Source of the DNA: Embiotoca jacksoni
Lineage: Eukaryota; Chordata; Actinopteri; Embiotocidae
Length of the DNA: 64,000 bases
Assembly (NCBI GenBank): GCA_022577435.1
Contig: JAKOON010000088.1
Location: forward strand, 688,001-752,000
Direction: 5' to 3'
A program made the translations under genes and the position numbers. Position 1 is the stretch's first letter, and every line of letters begins with the position of its first letter. The notes below the pieces were generated by a model, which was not told the DNA's origin, ran no database searches, and was given only the letters and a program-made list of their open reading frames with translations. Shown piece by piece: positions 12,283 through 25,270 of this stretch.

Positions 12283-13100
12283 AGAGAAAAGACTGTAATC
12301 TAGCACTTATTGAGATTTGGACTGTTGCTATACAAAATATACACAGTTGCCATTGATGATTTTGACATGGAGCATTTCTTATTTCCACATTCTGAAAAGA
12401 GTTCAAGCCTTATGAAGTGTAAGTAAATGTAAACAACAGTAATTTGACTGATGGGGCAACATATCACGTACATTTTTTAGTCTGCAGTACGTATAGTATT
12501 TCTGTGTTATGACAATGTGATTGTTGTGCGATTCATGCTGTGGCTATAAATTGTGCATTGTAAAATATTGTCGCAACTATCAAAACTATATTAGAGGTAA
12601 GATTAAGAGCTGCTAATGCCTTTACTGACCCAACCATAATGTTCATCTTTGTATTTCTTTAATCGGTTTTGTTTAAACTGATATTCAGTGAGATTAAATA
12701 ACTATCGACACTAACTTGAAATTTTTATTGCTGTTTGTTTTTCATTTTAAAATGGCATTTCACCAAAAATGGGTGACAATACGAAGACATTCCCATGTCT
12801 TTTGAATGTATCAAAAATGAAATATTTTTGCTTGATGTTATTTGTCTTTGAAAATTATAATGAATATATTGCATGCTATCTTTGTAGATCAAAACATTTT
12901 ACGTGTGGTTATAGTAATAAATATTGAGAAACTGAAAACAAAGGCTACTTATATTTATTAAGCTTTTACAATGATGTAAGTTTCTCATAAAATCTGTGTA
13001 TTTATAAATTATCAGTGGTAAACTCTCAAATACCTTCTCAGCACACAGCATCTCATGATTCATAGACATGCACAAATAAATTATGAAAGGCTAAAGAACA
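12283..13100 (+). other. prokr1: presumed prokr1 3' UTR
   Basis: AT-rich sequence follows the stop without any further homology. Canonical AATAAA signals occur at 12916-12921 and 13075-13080, either of which could end the transcript. The boundary is inferred. Confidence 0.5.
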
Positions 13101-14260
13101 GTATCTTCCATGGCATATTTCAAACATTCAAGGTTTCTGAGAGATTTGTCTGTACTTTGTTTGTGCACTTCATTTGTTCAAACAAAAGGTTGTGGGATTT
13201 ATTTATTAATCATGGGTAGGAAAACACTACACTGGAATCACAATGCCACAATGAACACTCAACAACAGTCTTTAAAGTGCTCTTCCTGCAACTGTTCGAG
13301 AAGGAAAAAAACCAAATATAATATACCTGGATTGTCTGGATCCTTAATAATAATGTAGAAATGCACCACGCATGATACCAAGAAGTGTTCTAAAGTGCAA
13401 AGTTGGATAAAGAAAATGAACAGTAAGGTTTTATTGTCAGCCCCTAATGGTCAATATGCAGTTGTTCTTCATGCAGTGACATTCAACTATTTTTCATTTT
13501 AAATCTCATTGTTGAACTTGTGTTAACAACCCATCATGAGTTTTACATTTCTCTATGTACCTGTTCCTGAATTAAAGTAGCAATGTCATGACTGCCTCAT
13601 TTTATCAGAGGATATTTTAGGGAATATGTTATGAGTGGCCGCCAAAATGCATTAAATGTCAAAGAGAGTTTATATGTAAATATCTCAAAGTACAACAAGT
13701 TTTAGTATTTTTTTAATTTAGATTTCTCTGGCTTTCAATTTTGGAAGAGGTATTGTTATTCAAAAACCATGATCATGTTGAATGCCAATGAATGCCAAAA
13801 TGCAAATGAGAATAATTTCTATACAATCATGAATCATCCAGCTGTGATGTTCAGTCTATAAACTGTTTGGATTGAGTGTTAGTCGAGAGAGATTGGTTCT
13901 GTCATTCACCAAGATTTCTTTAATAACTGACAGCGGGAAATAATTTTATGACACTGTCAAATTCATGTTTATATAACAACAAATTTTCAACAGTAAATAT
14001 ATTTTTAAGGAAATATAATTAGGACGGTATTTTACTTCCTGTCAACATGAAATTACATTCGGCAATTCACAAAATACAATGATACTGAACATATTGATGT
14101 GTTCACTGACAACATTTTGTTTCTCCGCCAAAATATCTGATCTTCCTGTGCCCACTCGTTAGCCCGGCTCCACCCGACTAATGCTCACAGCTTTATTCTT
14201 TGCTCTGAAGATAGTTTGGAAAACGTGTTCGCATTGAGGTTTGTTCAGCTACGGATCAGA
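13100..14260. other. intergenic, nothing recognised
   Basis: AT-rich DNA with no supported gene. An 82-codon open frame near 13110 has no family features and looks like chance. Confidence 0.6.
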
Positions 14261-14265
14261 GACCA

Positions 14266-14481
14266 GTGGGGGTGGCTAAGTGCTATGATGTTGAAGTCAA
14301 ACGTCTGTTTCTATTTCCAACAATGGCGGCAGTGATAGAGCTAGATAAGGTGGTACAAGCAATTGTAGCAATGCTAGCAAATATTGATTTATTGAAGCCA
14401 AAGCAAAAACGATACACAACGTTATTTATCGAGGGCAAAGACATTGTCGCCTTATTGCCAAAGGGTTTTGCTCATACTTAG
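14266..14481 (+). pseudogene. RecQ-like helicase N-terminal fragment, dispersed in fish genomes
   Basis: The frame from an internal Met reads MAAVIELDKVVQAIVAMLA, then LKPKQKRYTTLFIEGKDIVALLPKGFAHT and a stop. It matches the start of RecQ-like helicases: the LKPEQ (Q motif-like) segment, GKDVFALLPTGFGKS being the Walker A region. Here Thr-Gly-Phe-Gly-Lys-Ser has become Lys-Gly-Phe-Ala-His-Thr, so the nucleotide-binding loop is lost, and nothing of the rest of the helicase follows. It is most likely a mobile or retrocopied fragment. The identification is from memory of the motif. Confidence 0.5.
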
Positions 14482-17400
14482 GGAAGGTAACTGTTGTTTA
14501 TAGCTGGCGATTTCTCTTGCACATCATACATCATATGGTAGTCAATGCCAATTGGTTCAAGGTTGCTCCAGTAGTTTAAAAATGTACCTGAGGTCTACCC
14601 CCAGTAGAAAGCAATGTCTGCAAAATGTTCCTATGGATCGCACTCACACCCGAATATTCACATAATCAATTTTGGTTTGGTAACTCCAGGCTAGAGTCAC
14701 GCTGGCAGAGGCTGAAGAATGGTGCCCACTGAGCTTTATGCCTGCGTCACATGGAAGGTTGAGTTCGAAGAGGTATCATCCAGGGTTTTATTTGAGCCAA
14801 AACTTCACAATCAGAAGTCCGAAGCCAGATAGGGTTTTGGCACTGTTTCTGTTGTTCAGGCTTTTATCTTTAAATGTAAGCCCCCCCTTTTGTTTTGCAC
14901 ATGGTGAGTCTCAACAGTGGCCTGCTCTGTTGCTGCTGTTGGGTAGGTAAAATGGTGTATACATTTTTTTTGAGCAATTAACAATGACTCACAATCAGAT
15001 TTTGATCAATTTAGCACGATAACATTTGGAAAGTCTAGAAGGGACACACAATTCAATTATTGCACCCCAGTTCAAGTTAGTGAAGGATGAATTGGAAGTT
15101 AGCTGGCTGGACCAACAGAAGACTCTATAGTGCGCATGCTCTGCCCACATAGTGTGTGCAGGAGGCATTCATTCAGTCAGACAGATTTAAAAACTCTGTG
15201 ATTCTGTCAAATATGGAGAGATTTGTCTGGCAGTTTTTTGGTTTTATCAGCAGCCTATTGTGTGAAGTTGCTGAGGGCTTGAATGTAACTATCGTTCATT
15301 TATAAGGCCCATTGTGATTCACATTTAACAAGCTCTAAGCTAATCCCCTGTTGAGGAGGAAAAGAAGTAATAAGATACTGTCATATGAAACACATTAACT
15401 ATAAATTGCATATGCTGACCTTTTTTTTCTCACAAACCTCATTCCACAGAGTGTCACACTTATTGTCCTACAATAAGATTAGTCATGCTCCTCCTCATTT
15501 GCCCGTTAGATTCTTGTTTAGTATGTTGACAGCTTACGAAGATTGTTGCCTCTTATGCTAATTGTCATACAGACTGTTGTGTATTGCTAGGAACTCTGTT
15601 TACCTTGCCATTATCAGGGTCCTTGCTTATTGCCCCCATTAGTCTATGTGCTGTCGGCCCTGTGGGTAAAGGCTCAGACAATGCAAGGTTGGGTTTTTGT
15701 TTTCACTGTGCCTCCCTTCCCCAGCAAACCTTCCATTAGGTTGGACAAATAAATATTTCTGAACACATTAATATTTCCTCCAACAGACACCTTGTCTGTC
15801 CCCAATGGTTTTTTTGTTTGATGAGGTTCAAGTGTTTGCACACCAGCATTATGCCTCAACATGTATTTCACACCTTGCTCAGAAGCCCCATGTTTTCTTT
15901 TACTCCTCAGACATTTCTATTGACATTAAAATTAAAGAAAGACATTTTACCATTACCAAGTCCCATTGACATGAAACTAATACAAATATGTACAGACTAC
16001 AGAATATTAATTATAAAAAAAGGCCACTGGTTCTGCACAGTCCTTTTAATTGAATGAAAGACCACTTGATATACATCAAAGCTCAATGTAAAGACAGAGG
16101 TGGTTTCTGTAAACCGGTGAGGTTCAAATAATACCAATAGAGATTTTTTTGACTAAGGTGCACCAATATAAGATTACATACTCAAGTTCATATAAACATT
16201 AAACTTATTTCATAAGTGTCATTTTTTTTTTTTTTATCAATAGTCAAAAGATCCAGTGGCAGGGCATACTGTATGAAGGGCAATATTAAATTATGGATGT
16301 TAGAGTCTCAGCTAAGTCCCAGAGGTTTTTTGAACTGTTTTTAGAGTTTGTCTCAAAGGTTGTATGCTGTACATGTACATGTAAAGAAATAGAGTAAATC
16401 TATTTGAAAATGTCTTGCAGGGACTAAAGCAGTAAACACATTATGCAAATTCATGAAAATGATGGTGGTGATATTTAACTTCATGTTAAAGGAAGATAAT
16501 TTTACTCGTCAACTGGACTGTTTACATTCTGACCCTTGTGTGTGTGATGTTCATCGGTGGGAGCAGCGATGTATCATTCTCTTGACCGGTCTGCGCAGTT
16601 GGTTCAAGTTTTATGTGCCAAAAGGAGAAAATTCAGCAGGGTGACTCTATCCAGAGAACCAAATCTGACATTATCCAAAAGTTCTAACATTCACTCTACC
16701 TGTTTTTGTGCTCAGCTTGAATCTCACTTAATGTGTTAACCTATTTCTAACTGAAGGGATATACTCAATGTACTTAGATTTGGCTCCACTCATTTCACAA
16801 TGAAATAATCCTTTGAAAATAGAGGCAAGGCATCCTTGAGAGATCAACATGTGGGAAAGCCTTGCCAGGAGCCAGTTTCTTCAGCAGACAAATGGCTATT
16901 AGATGTCAAACCAAGGCCATTAACCCCACTTCTCTTAGATAGCAGTTTAATGCAATGTTTGTGCTCTACCCTATCCTTACATGGCCCACAGCCATGCAGG
17001 CAGAAGACACCCAGTGACAGCAAATCATTGGCTGGTCATGAATAATGATTCTGATTTCAGGCTTAGTTTGTGCTCACCAGAGAACAATTTAATCAATATT
17101 GTTCCTTTAAGAGCTTAAATGAGGACCTTTCCATTTGCCGACTGTCCTTTATTATACAGGGCTGCAGGTGTCTCTGAATAGAATTGTGTGATGTGAAAGG
17201 TAGATACATGTTTTTATGATAAAGGACAATCCTCCGGTCATTGTTCATAACATTGGTTGTAACTTTGACAGATTTTTTTTGCACTTTTAAATATTACATG
17301 TAATTTTTATTTTTTTTAAATATTGGCTGAAACTCAGTCAGCTACCTGCTCAGCAAGGTTTGCATACCTTCAAATTAATAATATGTTCTGTCTCGGCTAA

Positions 17401-17800
17401 GAATATCAATTAAGTGATGTAAGGCAACTGCAATTATAATGTTTCTTTCTTGTCAGAAAATGGACCCTTCACTGTTTTGTAAGGCTACAACGTGCACAGT
17501 CTCTTTAGAACGTATGTCTCCACTTGCCCTCCAATAAAACTTCGATTAAGTATTACTTGGATGGCTGAGAATGTTCACAGACATATTCATGTCTCTGTAC
17601 TTTTTGCCCACTTTATTGTGCTAAAGATTTAATTTTAGATAAATAATTTTGTCAATTTTTCCCATCAATCTATCCTCAACCCATAAAGTGTGCATGCAGC
17701 TTTTGTCATGTGAAAAATATAAGAATGTTACTGAACATCAATCAATGTGGGGTACGGTATGTGTAAGATCCCATCAGTCATTAATCATGTTGTGTTCCTT
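14482..17800. other. intergenic, nothing firmly recognised
   Basis: Low-complexity T and A runs and several short open frames, none with family features. The first few hundred bases may be further parts of the repeat that carries the helicase fragment. No RNA gene or coding exon with splice sites could be supported. Confidence 0.5.
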
Positions 17801-17809
17801 ATTTAATCT

Positions 17810-18215
17810 TGTAGTACTCACATGTTTTGTCAGTTCCTGCCCTTGTATGTCTCCCGCTCCCTTTATCATGTACACCTGCATCCTATAGCTCACCTGTCCC
17901 TGGTCATCAGCCAACCCCATCTAACTACTCCCCTGGTTTCCCTGTTCCCTTGCCAGATTGTCTTTACGTTTCTCATTGCGTTTATTCCTAATGATAGTCA
18001 AAATTGTTTATTGACCTAGCTTTCTTCTCTGGCTTTTGTTTTTTTGCTTCCATCATGCCTGGATTTGCTTTTGGTTTTGTATTGATTCCCAGTTATTGGC
18101 TACCTTTTTTTTTTTTTTTCAGGAAAGACTTTGCCTTTCAGAACCTCACCTCAAGTCTTTGTCTGTATCTGAGCCTCAGAAATTCCTCAGTGTGTCATTA
18201 TAACCTTTAAGACAG
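17810..18215 (+). repeat. CT-rich LTR-like interspersed repeat
   Basis: Runs such as TCACCTGTCCCTGG, CCCTGGTTTCCCTG and TTGTCTGTATCTGAGCCTCAG give it the same character as the block at 10590-11015. It is non-coding and of uncertain family. It contains a T-run at 18103-18119. Confidence 0.3.
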
Positions 18216-18740
18216 TGTCACATCCTACGGATCAATATATTGGTTCTGACTTCAGCCCCACCAGGCACAAACTCAAACAGGAACCCATCAATTTCACTGT
18301 GTCATCAGTTGTTAATGTGGCTCTCCCTTTGGCCCAGCACAGTGATGACAGCCTGTCAAGGTCCAAATTTTAGCCACTCTGGAGCATTACAGAAGAGGAG
18401 GATGAGTAAACAAAACACAACTTGTCGTAATTTCGCAATAACCTGCCAAGACCATCCATCAATAACAATCTCAACAGCTAATATACCATAAATCTTTGTC
18501 AAGCACACCTTCCAATTACTGCATGGGTCTGAAGGCTCATTGTTAAACAAGGAGACACTGCGCTGATAGATGGATTACTGATGTTTAGAGAGATATCAAG
18601 CCTCAACAGACCAAATTTATGGCATGAAGGAAACAAAAACCAGAGTGCTACCCTATCCTTGGGAAGAAGATGACATTTTACACAGCCAAGAAAACTACAT
18701 ATTGACTTTGCTACTGCTGTTGATGATATAGATCAAACTG
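18216..18740. other. intergenic, nothing recognised
   Basis: Unassigned sequence between the LTR-like block and the Tc1 relic. It may hold the missing terminal part of that transposon, but I could not match a terminal inverted repeat. Confidence 0.4.
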
Positions 18741-18744
18741 TCTT

Positions 18745-20145
18745 CTGCCACTCTCCATAGAGAACCCGTCAGTATCTGTTGTGACCACCATTTACTTGCT
18801 TGCCACATCTTCTTTGCATAGAGTTGATCAGGTTGTTGATTTGGCCTGTGGAATGCTGGTCCACTACTTTTCATTGGCTGTGTAAAGTTGCTGGATATTG
18901 GCAGGAATTGGAAAACACGGTCTTCTACGCCAATCTAGATAATCTTAACATGCTCAATGGGTAACAAATCAGTCGAGTATTCAAGTCATGGCCGGCTGTG
19001 GCTCAGATGGTGGAGCGGGTTGCCCACTAATCGAAGGTTCGATTTGATCCCCAGTTTCTCCTGTCCTTGGGCAAGACACTGAACCCCAAATTGGTATTTG
19101 AATGTACTGCTCCTGATGGTGAGCACCTTGCATGGCAGCTCAATTAGTGTGTGAATGGGTGAACGGAAAACAGTGTAAAGCGCTCTGAGACTGCTAAGGT
19201 GATAAGAATACAAGTCCATTTGCCATTCAGCCAAGAACTGGGATGTTTTCAGGTTCAGAGTCTTGCAACATGGATGCACATTATCGTGCTGCTACGTGAG
19301 GCAATAATGGGCATCAGAATCGTGTCACCAATATCACCAATGTGCATTCAAACTGCCATCAATCAAATGCACCTGTGTTCATTGCCCACAGTTCATTACT
19401 TTCCATCCCATAACCGCTCCTCCAAACAAAACTGCTCTTTTTATAATGGCTCGCTTACATTTCCATCTGCCTGGTCCAGTGTAAAGCAAGATTCATCCAT
19501 TACAAGAACTCCAAAGTGCCAGATACCATTCAAGATGAGTAATTGCCCATTCAAGCCCATTATGATGATAAACTGCAGGGAGGCCAAGACTCCAGTGTGG
19601 ACAATAAGCACTCAGATGAGTTTCATCGAGATGTTTTCTGGCAGTTTTTACAGAAATTCTTCATTTGTGAAAATCAACTGTTGTGAAAACGGACGCATTT
19701 ATTGCCAAACTATCATAAATGACGGTGGAGAAACCTTATGGTCAAAAATGAACATTTACAGGCAACAGTTGTGGTGGTCATTTCTGCAGTTAGTATTGCC
19801 AAATGCACAAACTTTCAAAACTTGTGACACCTGTGATGTTGTGTTGCATGATACAACTGCACATTTTAGAGTTGATTTTAATGCAACTAGTCCAAGGCAC
19901 ACCGGTGCAATAATCATGCTGTTTATTCAGCATCTTAATATTCCACACCTGTTAGGTGGATGGATTATCTTGGCAAAGAATAAGTGCAAACTAACACAGA
20001 TTTTTGTTTTTTAATTGCCAACAAAATTTGAGAGTAATACACTTTTTGTGTAAATAAAATGTGTCTTGGATATTTTACTCCAACTCATGAAAATTGGAAA
20101 CGAAAACAAATGTGGTGTGTTAATACTCCTGAGTATATTTAAAAA
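18745..20145 (-). mobile_element. Tc1-like DNA transposon, decayed, with nested SINE
   Basis: On the minus strand the element begins near 20145 with a terminal region like the well-known fish Tc1 end (plus-strand text around CTCATGAAAATTGGAAACG and TGTGGTGTGTTAATA). An untranslated leader follows, then a transposase that starts near 19840 and ends with a stop near 18769-18771. The C-terminal part, including sequence for a block like NLINSMRRRCVA, is readable in pieces. Many frameshifts and stops break the reading, and the distal inverted repeat is not visible. A tRNA-derived SINE (18991-19224) splits the transposase at the region before SPDMSPIEHVWD. The family call rests on a remembered consensus. 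Confidence 0.75.
18991..19224 (+). repeat. tRNA-derived SINE inserted in the Tc1 relic
   Basis: The head has a polymerase III A box, TGGCTCAGATGG (18999-19010), and a B box, GGTTCGATTTGATCC (19036-19050), in tRNA spacing. The body continues with CTTGGGCAAGACACTGAACC and GTGTGAATGGGTGAA. It ends AATACAAGTCCATTTGCC, the tail shared with fish RTE-type LINEs. Flanks ATTCAAGTCATG (18979-18990) and ATTCAGCCAAG (19225-19235) look like an eroded target-site duplication of Tc1 sequence. Confidence 0.75.
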
Positions 20146-20149
20146 CACA

Positions 20150-20690
20150 TTGTGCATTGAATCATTATTAGTAGTTTTATTATGAACAATATCATTTTCC
20201 TGTTGTGTTACCCTCTTGTGTCCTGGTAAATCTTGTTTCTTAACACTGGGTTGCACTCGTCATTTACTGTGTCCTGGACGGTCCAAATTCAATGAGCCTC
20301 TTCAGAGTCTTGGAGGAGCCCTCAGAGTAATGGAAAATTAAGTGTTCTGGTTTGCTGGCTGTGGAAATAGCTTCTCCTTCACCCCTGGGACAAAAGGGAA
20401 AAACAGAAAATAACATCTTTTCCTTGTTTCTTTTTTTCTTTTTTCTTTTGTTACAGCGTTGTCTGTGCTTTGGTAAGAAGGTGCACTGGATAATTGCTAT
20501 TAGAGGTATAAATATCTGTCAAATGACAATATACAAAATGATGCATTTCAGTTTAGTATTATATAACTAAACTTAGAGAAATACTAGTCACAAACATTTA
20601 ACAGATTATTAAAATAGTTTACATATACAATGTTACAGTCAAAAGATTTATCTTAATGAATATTAATTATCCTGCAATAATGAGATCCTT
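20150..20690. other. intergenic, nothing recognised
   Basis: AT-rich sequence with a pyrimidine tract near 20422-20450. I see no gene. Confidence 0.5.
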
Positions 20691-20699
20691 TCACCAACA

Positions 20700-20990
20700 G
20701 AAAATTTCCCTCCAACCTTCAACAAGTAGTTTTTTGCTTGTACATGAGATCATCAAATACACTCTCAAGCAGAGTGAAAGTAACTCTTTTCTAGGAGTTG
20801 AATTTTAACACTTTTCAGGAGTTGAACCTGAACTCTTTGAGAGTCCAAACTCAACTCTCACGAATAGGACAATTCGCTTTAACCTTGAGTTGTTTGAATA
20901 TGAACTATTTATACTTAGAAAATAGACTCCCAAAATCAAACTCTTTGTTTAACTCCAGGATACTTCACTGCAGAAATTTGCTGTGTAGTA
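20700..20990 (+). repeat. MITE-like interspersed repeat, plus-orientation copy
   Basis: A stretch rich in the alternating words GAGTT and AACTC. The final 60 bases (20925-20984) match the reverse complement of 25101-25160 at about 57 of 60 positions. No coding capacity. It is probably a short non-autonomous DNA element; the left edge is uncertain. Confidence 0.55.
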
Positions 20991-23900
20991 ATATTTCTGT
21001 AATTCAATTATTATGAGTGCAGTTTTAGTCATGTTTCATGTCAGGAAATTTCAGCAAATACTTAAAGTTGTGTCAAAACACAGCAATAGACACAGTTGTT
21101 GGTGGTATGATGGAAATTCCAAAGCCGCTGTAGTCACCAAGTTTCATATGTTGTAATTGTGGCAATGTGCCTGTTAAGTTTAACACAAAATCCATTATAA
21201 TTTGTTATCGTTCTATTTGTTATCAAGTCAGGAGGTTAAAAAAGACAGTCCAAACAACCCTACCAACCATGCTCTTCAAATGTTCCCAAGATAATTGAAT
21301 TCCTTGGTGCTGACTCTCATTCTAACCTCTCAGAGTTAGCTGCAAACCACACAAGCTTGTTAAATGTCAAGTTGCACAACATCGGTTGATCCTTTCAAAT
21401 CCAAAATTAAATAGAATAATCCTGGTTGATTTACTTGGTGTGATTCGTGTGTGGTTAGATGAGTTATCAGTGTGAATAGTTGTCATTAAAGCCAACAGGA
21501 AATTACGATGTTGCATGTCTGTGTGCTGAACTCCAACAAAGAATAATTCCCTCAGCTGGTGTTTTGATGCTGCTTCCTATAGCTTGTTCGAAATCTCCCA
21601 CAGGTGTTTAACTAAGTAGATATCTTTTGATTTGAAAGTCATAGCATCCCATTTACGTCGTTCTTATGCTGATCAAACCTTTCAGTAACCCAATCTCCAT
21701 AAGGACCTCCAAGCAATTAGACCTATAAATTGATTAGACAACCTTTTGTTCCAAATTCCTATGGAAGCTCCTGTTGACAGCTGGGCTTAATATCAGTTCG
21801 ATTCAACTTTTGAACTGCAGCTCAGCTTCAAATGTTGACTCTTTGTTTCATCAAAGATGAGGTGCTGTTCAATTATTCAGTAGAGTTTCTCACATGTTTT
21901 TCACATAGCATAATATAATATGAAGTCGTGTTAGCCAAGGTACAATGACCTGGAATTGATGATATGGAACAAATGAAATTTATTAAATGTATATCAATTT
22001 TTTTTAAGTATATCACCATTTTTGTCACTTGTGAAGTTCCCTGAATATATCTGTCTGTGAAGAACAAAAACATGTCATCTGCATTACGTAATGTGGTACC
22101 CGGGGAGTCAGACGGCAAAACCTTTTGAAGTTAGAACAAAGAAAGCACGCACTCATTTTAAATGCTTAACAATAAGTAACAGGTCCAATCTTGCAGACAT
22201 TGTCTGTGTCTGTTGAACATTTGATCGAAGATGGGCCTTTAGTTGGAGGAGCTTTGAAGTACTCAACCTGGACAGAAGCTGAACTGAGATCTAACAGCAG
22301 GGTACAGATCCAATCTAAAATAAAACATGTTATTTGAGCGCAGAATCATAAGAGTCCTCTTGGGAGTCGACAGTCACAGATGAAGTAAAATTTGTTCCAC
22401 ACTTAAACAGGGCTCTAAATATCAGTTTGGTGAAACTCTCACAACTGATGAGTCAGAAGCTGCCTGATGTTTCTGATGCAGGGTTAAAGTGAATGCAGAT
22501 AAACTTAAAAATGCTGTGCCAGACAGGGCTCCGATCAAATAAGAGTTTTAATTTTACATTTTTCACTAAACAACTGAAAAGTGGTCCCCTTCCTCCTATT
22601 TAGTTTCAAGCCGGTTGGAAAACATATAAACGGTGCAGTGCCACTATCTTCTTGGAAGACTGGATGTTTTATGTCAGGAAGGTTTTGAAAAGCATGACCG
22701 TTATCTGTGCTCAGTCTCAGCGGGGTAAAAGTCCGTATGATGCCTGTCGACTGTGTGATCATTTATCTGGTATTTTGATACTGTAGTACCGATCACACAC
22801 TAGAAGTGCTGTCATTGACATATCTTTCTGCCTCTGTTGTCAAGCACCCATATGAGTATAACGTTGTGGTCTTATTGAGTTAGGCTCGGCAGTAAATGCC
22901 ACTCGCGAAATAAAAAGATAGGTCTATGTTGCAGGGAGACAAATCATTATTTTAGATGTACTGACTGACACCAGAAATGTAAGAAACAGCTGTGTTGTGT
23001 GATCTCTTACACTGAAATTTAAAAGGGGTGACAGTTGGAGGCAACACAGTGTTAGCTACTTAATGTTGCTGCTGCAATGAAGAAGGCGTTTTGTCCACAT
23101 TTTGGAAAAGCTTATTTTCCCCCACATATTACAACATTACATTTCATAATTGTCCCCCTCTGAAATGCCAGCACAATGGCAAAAGAGAAAGATATCTTTT
23201 AAATATATCCATAGTACCATGATTTGAGGAATGAGTGTTTTCTTTTGTTCCTATGGTTTTGTTGATTTTCTTTTTCCCATTTTACACTGGGGGAAGTTTT
23301 ATAGATTCTGCTGTTTTTACCTCTGCTTTTTCACACTTTGTTTGTTATCGGAGAGGGAGCTTCTAAAATCCATTAAATCAATTTGTAAAAATACCAATCT
23401 ACACATACATTTGATACAGTCTTTACACCACAAACTTTATATCAATGTGAAATGCTCGTTTTTAATCAATGCTAAAAAAATTTTTTGGTCATTTCAATCA
23501 AGCGCATCAAATTATAAAAATAAATTTCAATAAAAAATGAATGCAGTCAAATTCTTTTAAAAATCTGTAATTTATTATTTATCAATGTATTAGTTGTTGA
23601 GCTTTGGTTGTGCATTAGAACAAGAGCTCACGTTCTTCTCCATCTCATGTGAGATGGTTTGTTTTTGTCCTCCTCCAGGATCAGTGATTTAGATGAAGAC
23701 TGGATCTCTGCTTTATTCTGCCACCACCTTCAATACTTGCTTATTAGAAGACATTGACAGTGGGACATTTCTAATGATGCCCCTTTTGAACTATTTATGT
23801 TTTCTGATCACTTTGGTGTACTCTCCCTCTCTGTAAGCTAACATTTTTGTTTTGGTTAATACTTTTCCTGATTCATTCACGGCTCTTCAAAGCATCTAGC

Positions 23901-24680
23901 ACGTTGGGTTTCTGTGGAAAGTGTGATGAGTCATTTTTGTCTGCACAGCACCCTTATGTCTTTGTACACGAACACAGAGCGACCAGGACCACACTGATAT
24001 TACATTTTAACTTCCTAACTTTCTACACTTTTTAGATGAATTATATGTTTGATTGTAAATTGGGTCATTTCAATGTACTTATAATCATAAATTTCATGAA
24101 ATATATATTTTTGTGATGTTAACCTGCTTTTGCTTTATACAACTTAACAGAAGAAATGTGATTGGGTTTTACTGATCAAGTTACCATCCTAAAATATTAT
24201 TTATAGAAACACAAATTACACCTGTTCTCATTTTTCATTAAGGAGAACATACACTACATACATCAAGCTCAGAGACTAAATGTAGGTCATGGACCACAGG
24301 GTGTTTACATTTCAAAGCGGTGTGATTAGTCTAATCTACATTTCACCATGTTTTTCATGTGTAGTAAATTGACCATTGATCATTGTAAGCAAGATCCCAC
24401 TTTGCTATGACTCACGGCAAAAGTCTTAGGTTGCGCTATAGTGCCCTCCTGTGTTAAAATGATAAAACACACAAATGCAAGAAGCAACAGTGCTTTTTGA
24501 TTCAGTGCCCGTAACATCTCAAATAACAAAGTTATCTAAGCCCCATCGTCTAGTGGTACCAAAAGTGAGTGTGGTGTACATGTGTCACAAATCTCTTTTG
24601 AAAATGAGACGATAGATCGCATAAAAAACAATATATTTGACTAATTCATATGAAAGTCATATGGTGTCAAGATTCTGACC
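20991..24680. other. intergenic, nothing recognised
   Basis: About 3.7 kb of AT-rich DNA with chance open frames only. A short stretch at 24540-24565 resembles the start of a tRNA but lacks the rest. Confidence 0.5.
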
Positions 24681-24689
24681 TTCACTTTC

Positions 24690-25098
24690 TGTTTTACTCT
24701 CTACAACCACAGGAGGGGGGGGAGGGGGAAAGTCTCACTCTCTTTGCCCAGTCTCCTGTCCACCTCACCTGCTCTCCAATCAGTCCACCTGCAGCCACTT
24801 GCCTGATTGCACAAGCACATAAAGTGTCTGACTCTACTCAGTAACAGATCACACTGTCGGCTTCCTGTGCTGAAGCCTTACGTTACCTACCGTCCTGTTC
24901 TGCTACACAGTTTCTTGCCAGCTTTGGACCCTTGCCTGAAGTTTGGAGTCTTCCCTGGAGCTCGCTTGTGGTTTGCTTGCTTGTGTTTTGCCATTGCCAT
25001 GAGTTTAAACTCGGACTCAGCCTTACCCTCTGTGTTTTGCTTGTTCTCTTTGCAAGTTGAGTTTACTTTTTGCCCTCTCAAGCCTGCCTTCAGTGTCT
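24690..25098 (+). repeat. CT-rich LTR-like interspersed repeat
   Basis: Phrases such as TCCACCTCACCTGCTCTCCA, CACCTGCAGCCACTTGCCTG and CTTGCCTGAAGTTTGGAGTC resemble the blocks at 10590 and 17810. The open frames crossing it are repeat shadows. A G-rich tract lies at 24713-24729. Confidence 0.35.
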
Positions 25099-25100
25099 AG

Positions 25101-25270
25101 ACAGCAAATTTCTGGAGTGAAATATGCTGGAGTTAAACAAAGAGTTTGATTTTGGGAGTCAATGTTCTAAGTTAGACTCCAGCTTGTGTTCAGTGTTACT
25201 CTCTGGTGGGGTAATATTCTGGTGTTCATTCGTTGAGTGTTGAGGAGCATGATTCAACACACTCCCGGTG
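25101..25270 (-). repeat. MITE-like interspersed repeat, inverted copy
   Basis: The first 60 bases are the reverse complement of 20925-20984 with three mismatches. The remainder keeps the repetitive GAGTT/GTGTT wording of the family. It follows the LTR-like block directly. Confidence 0.55.

Noticed and set aside
19199..20014. 271-codon plus-strand frame, the longest in the window
   Set aside because: It is antisense to a decayed Tc1 transposon and partly within its terminal region; the protein has no recognisable feature.
24540..24570. tRNA-like start (CCCATCGTCTAGTGGTACC)
   Set aside because: Only an A-box-like piece is present, with no B box or cloverleaf after it.
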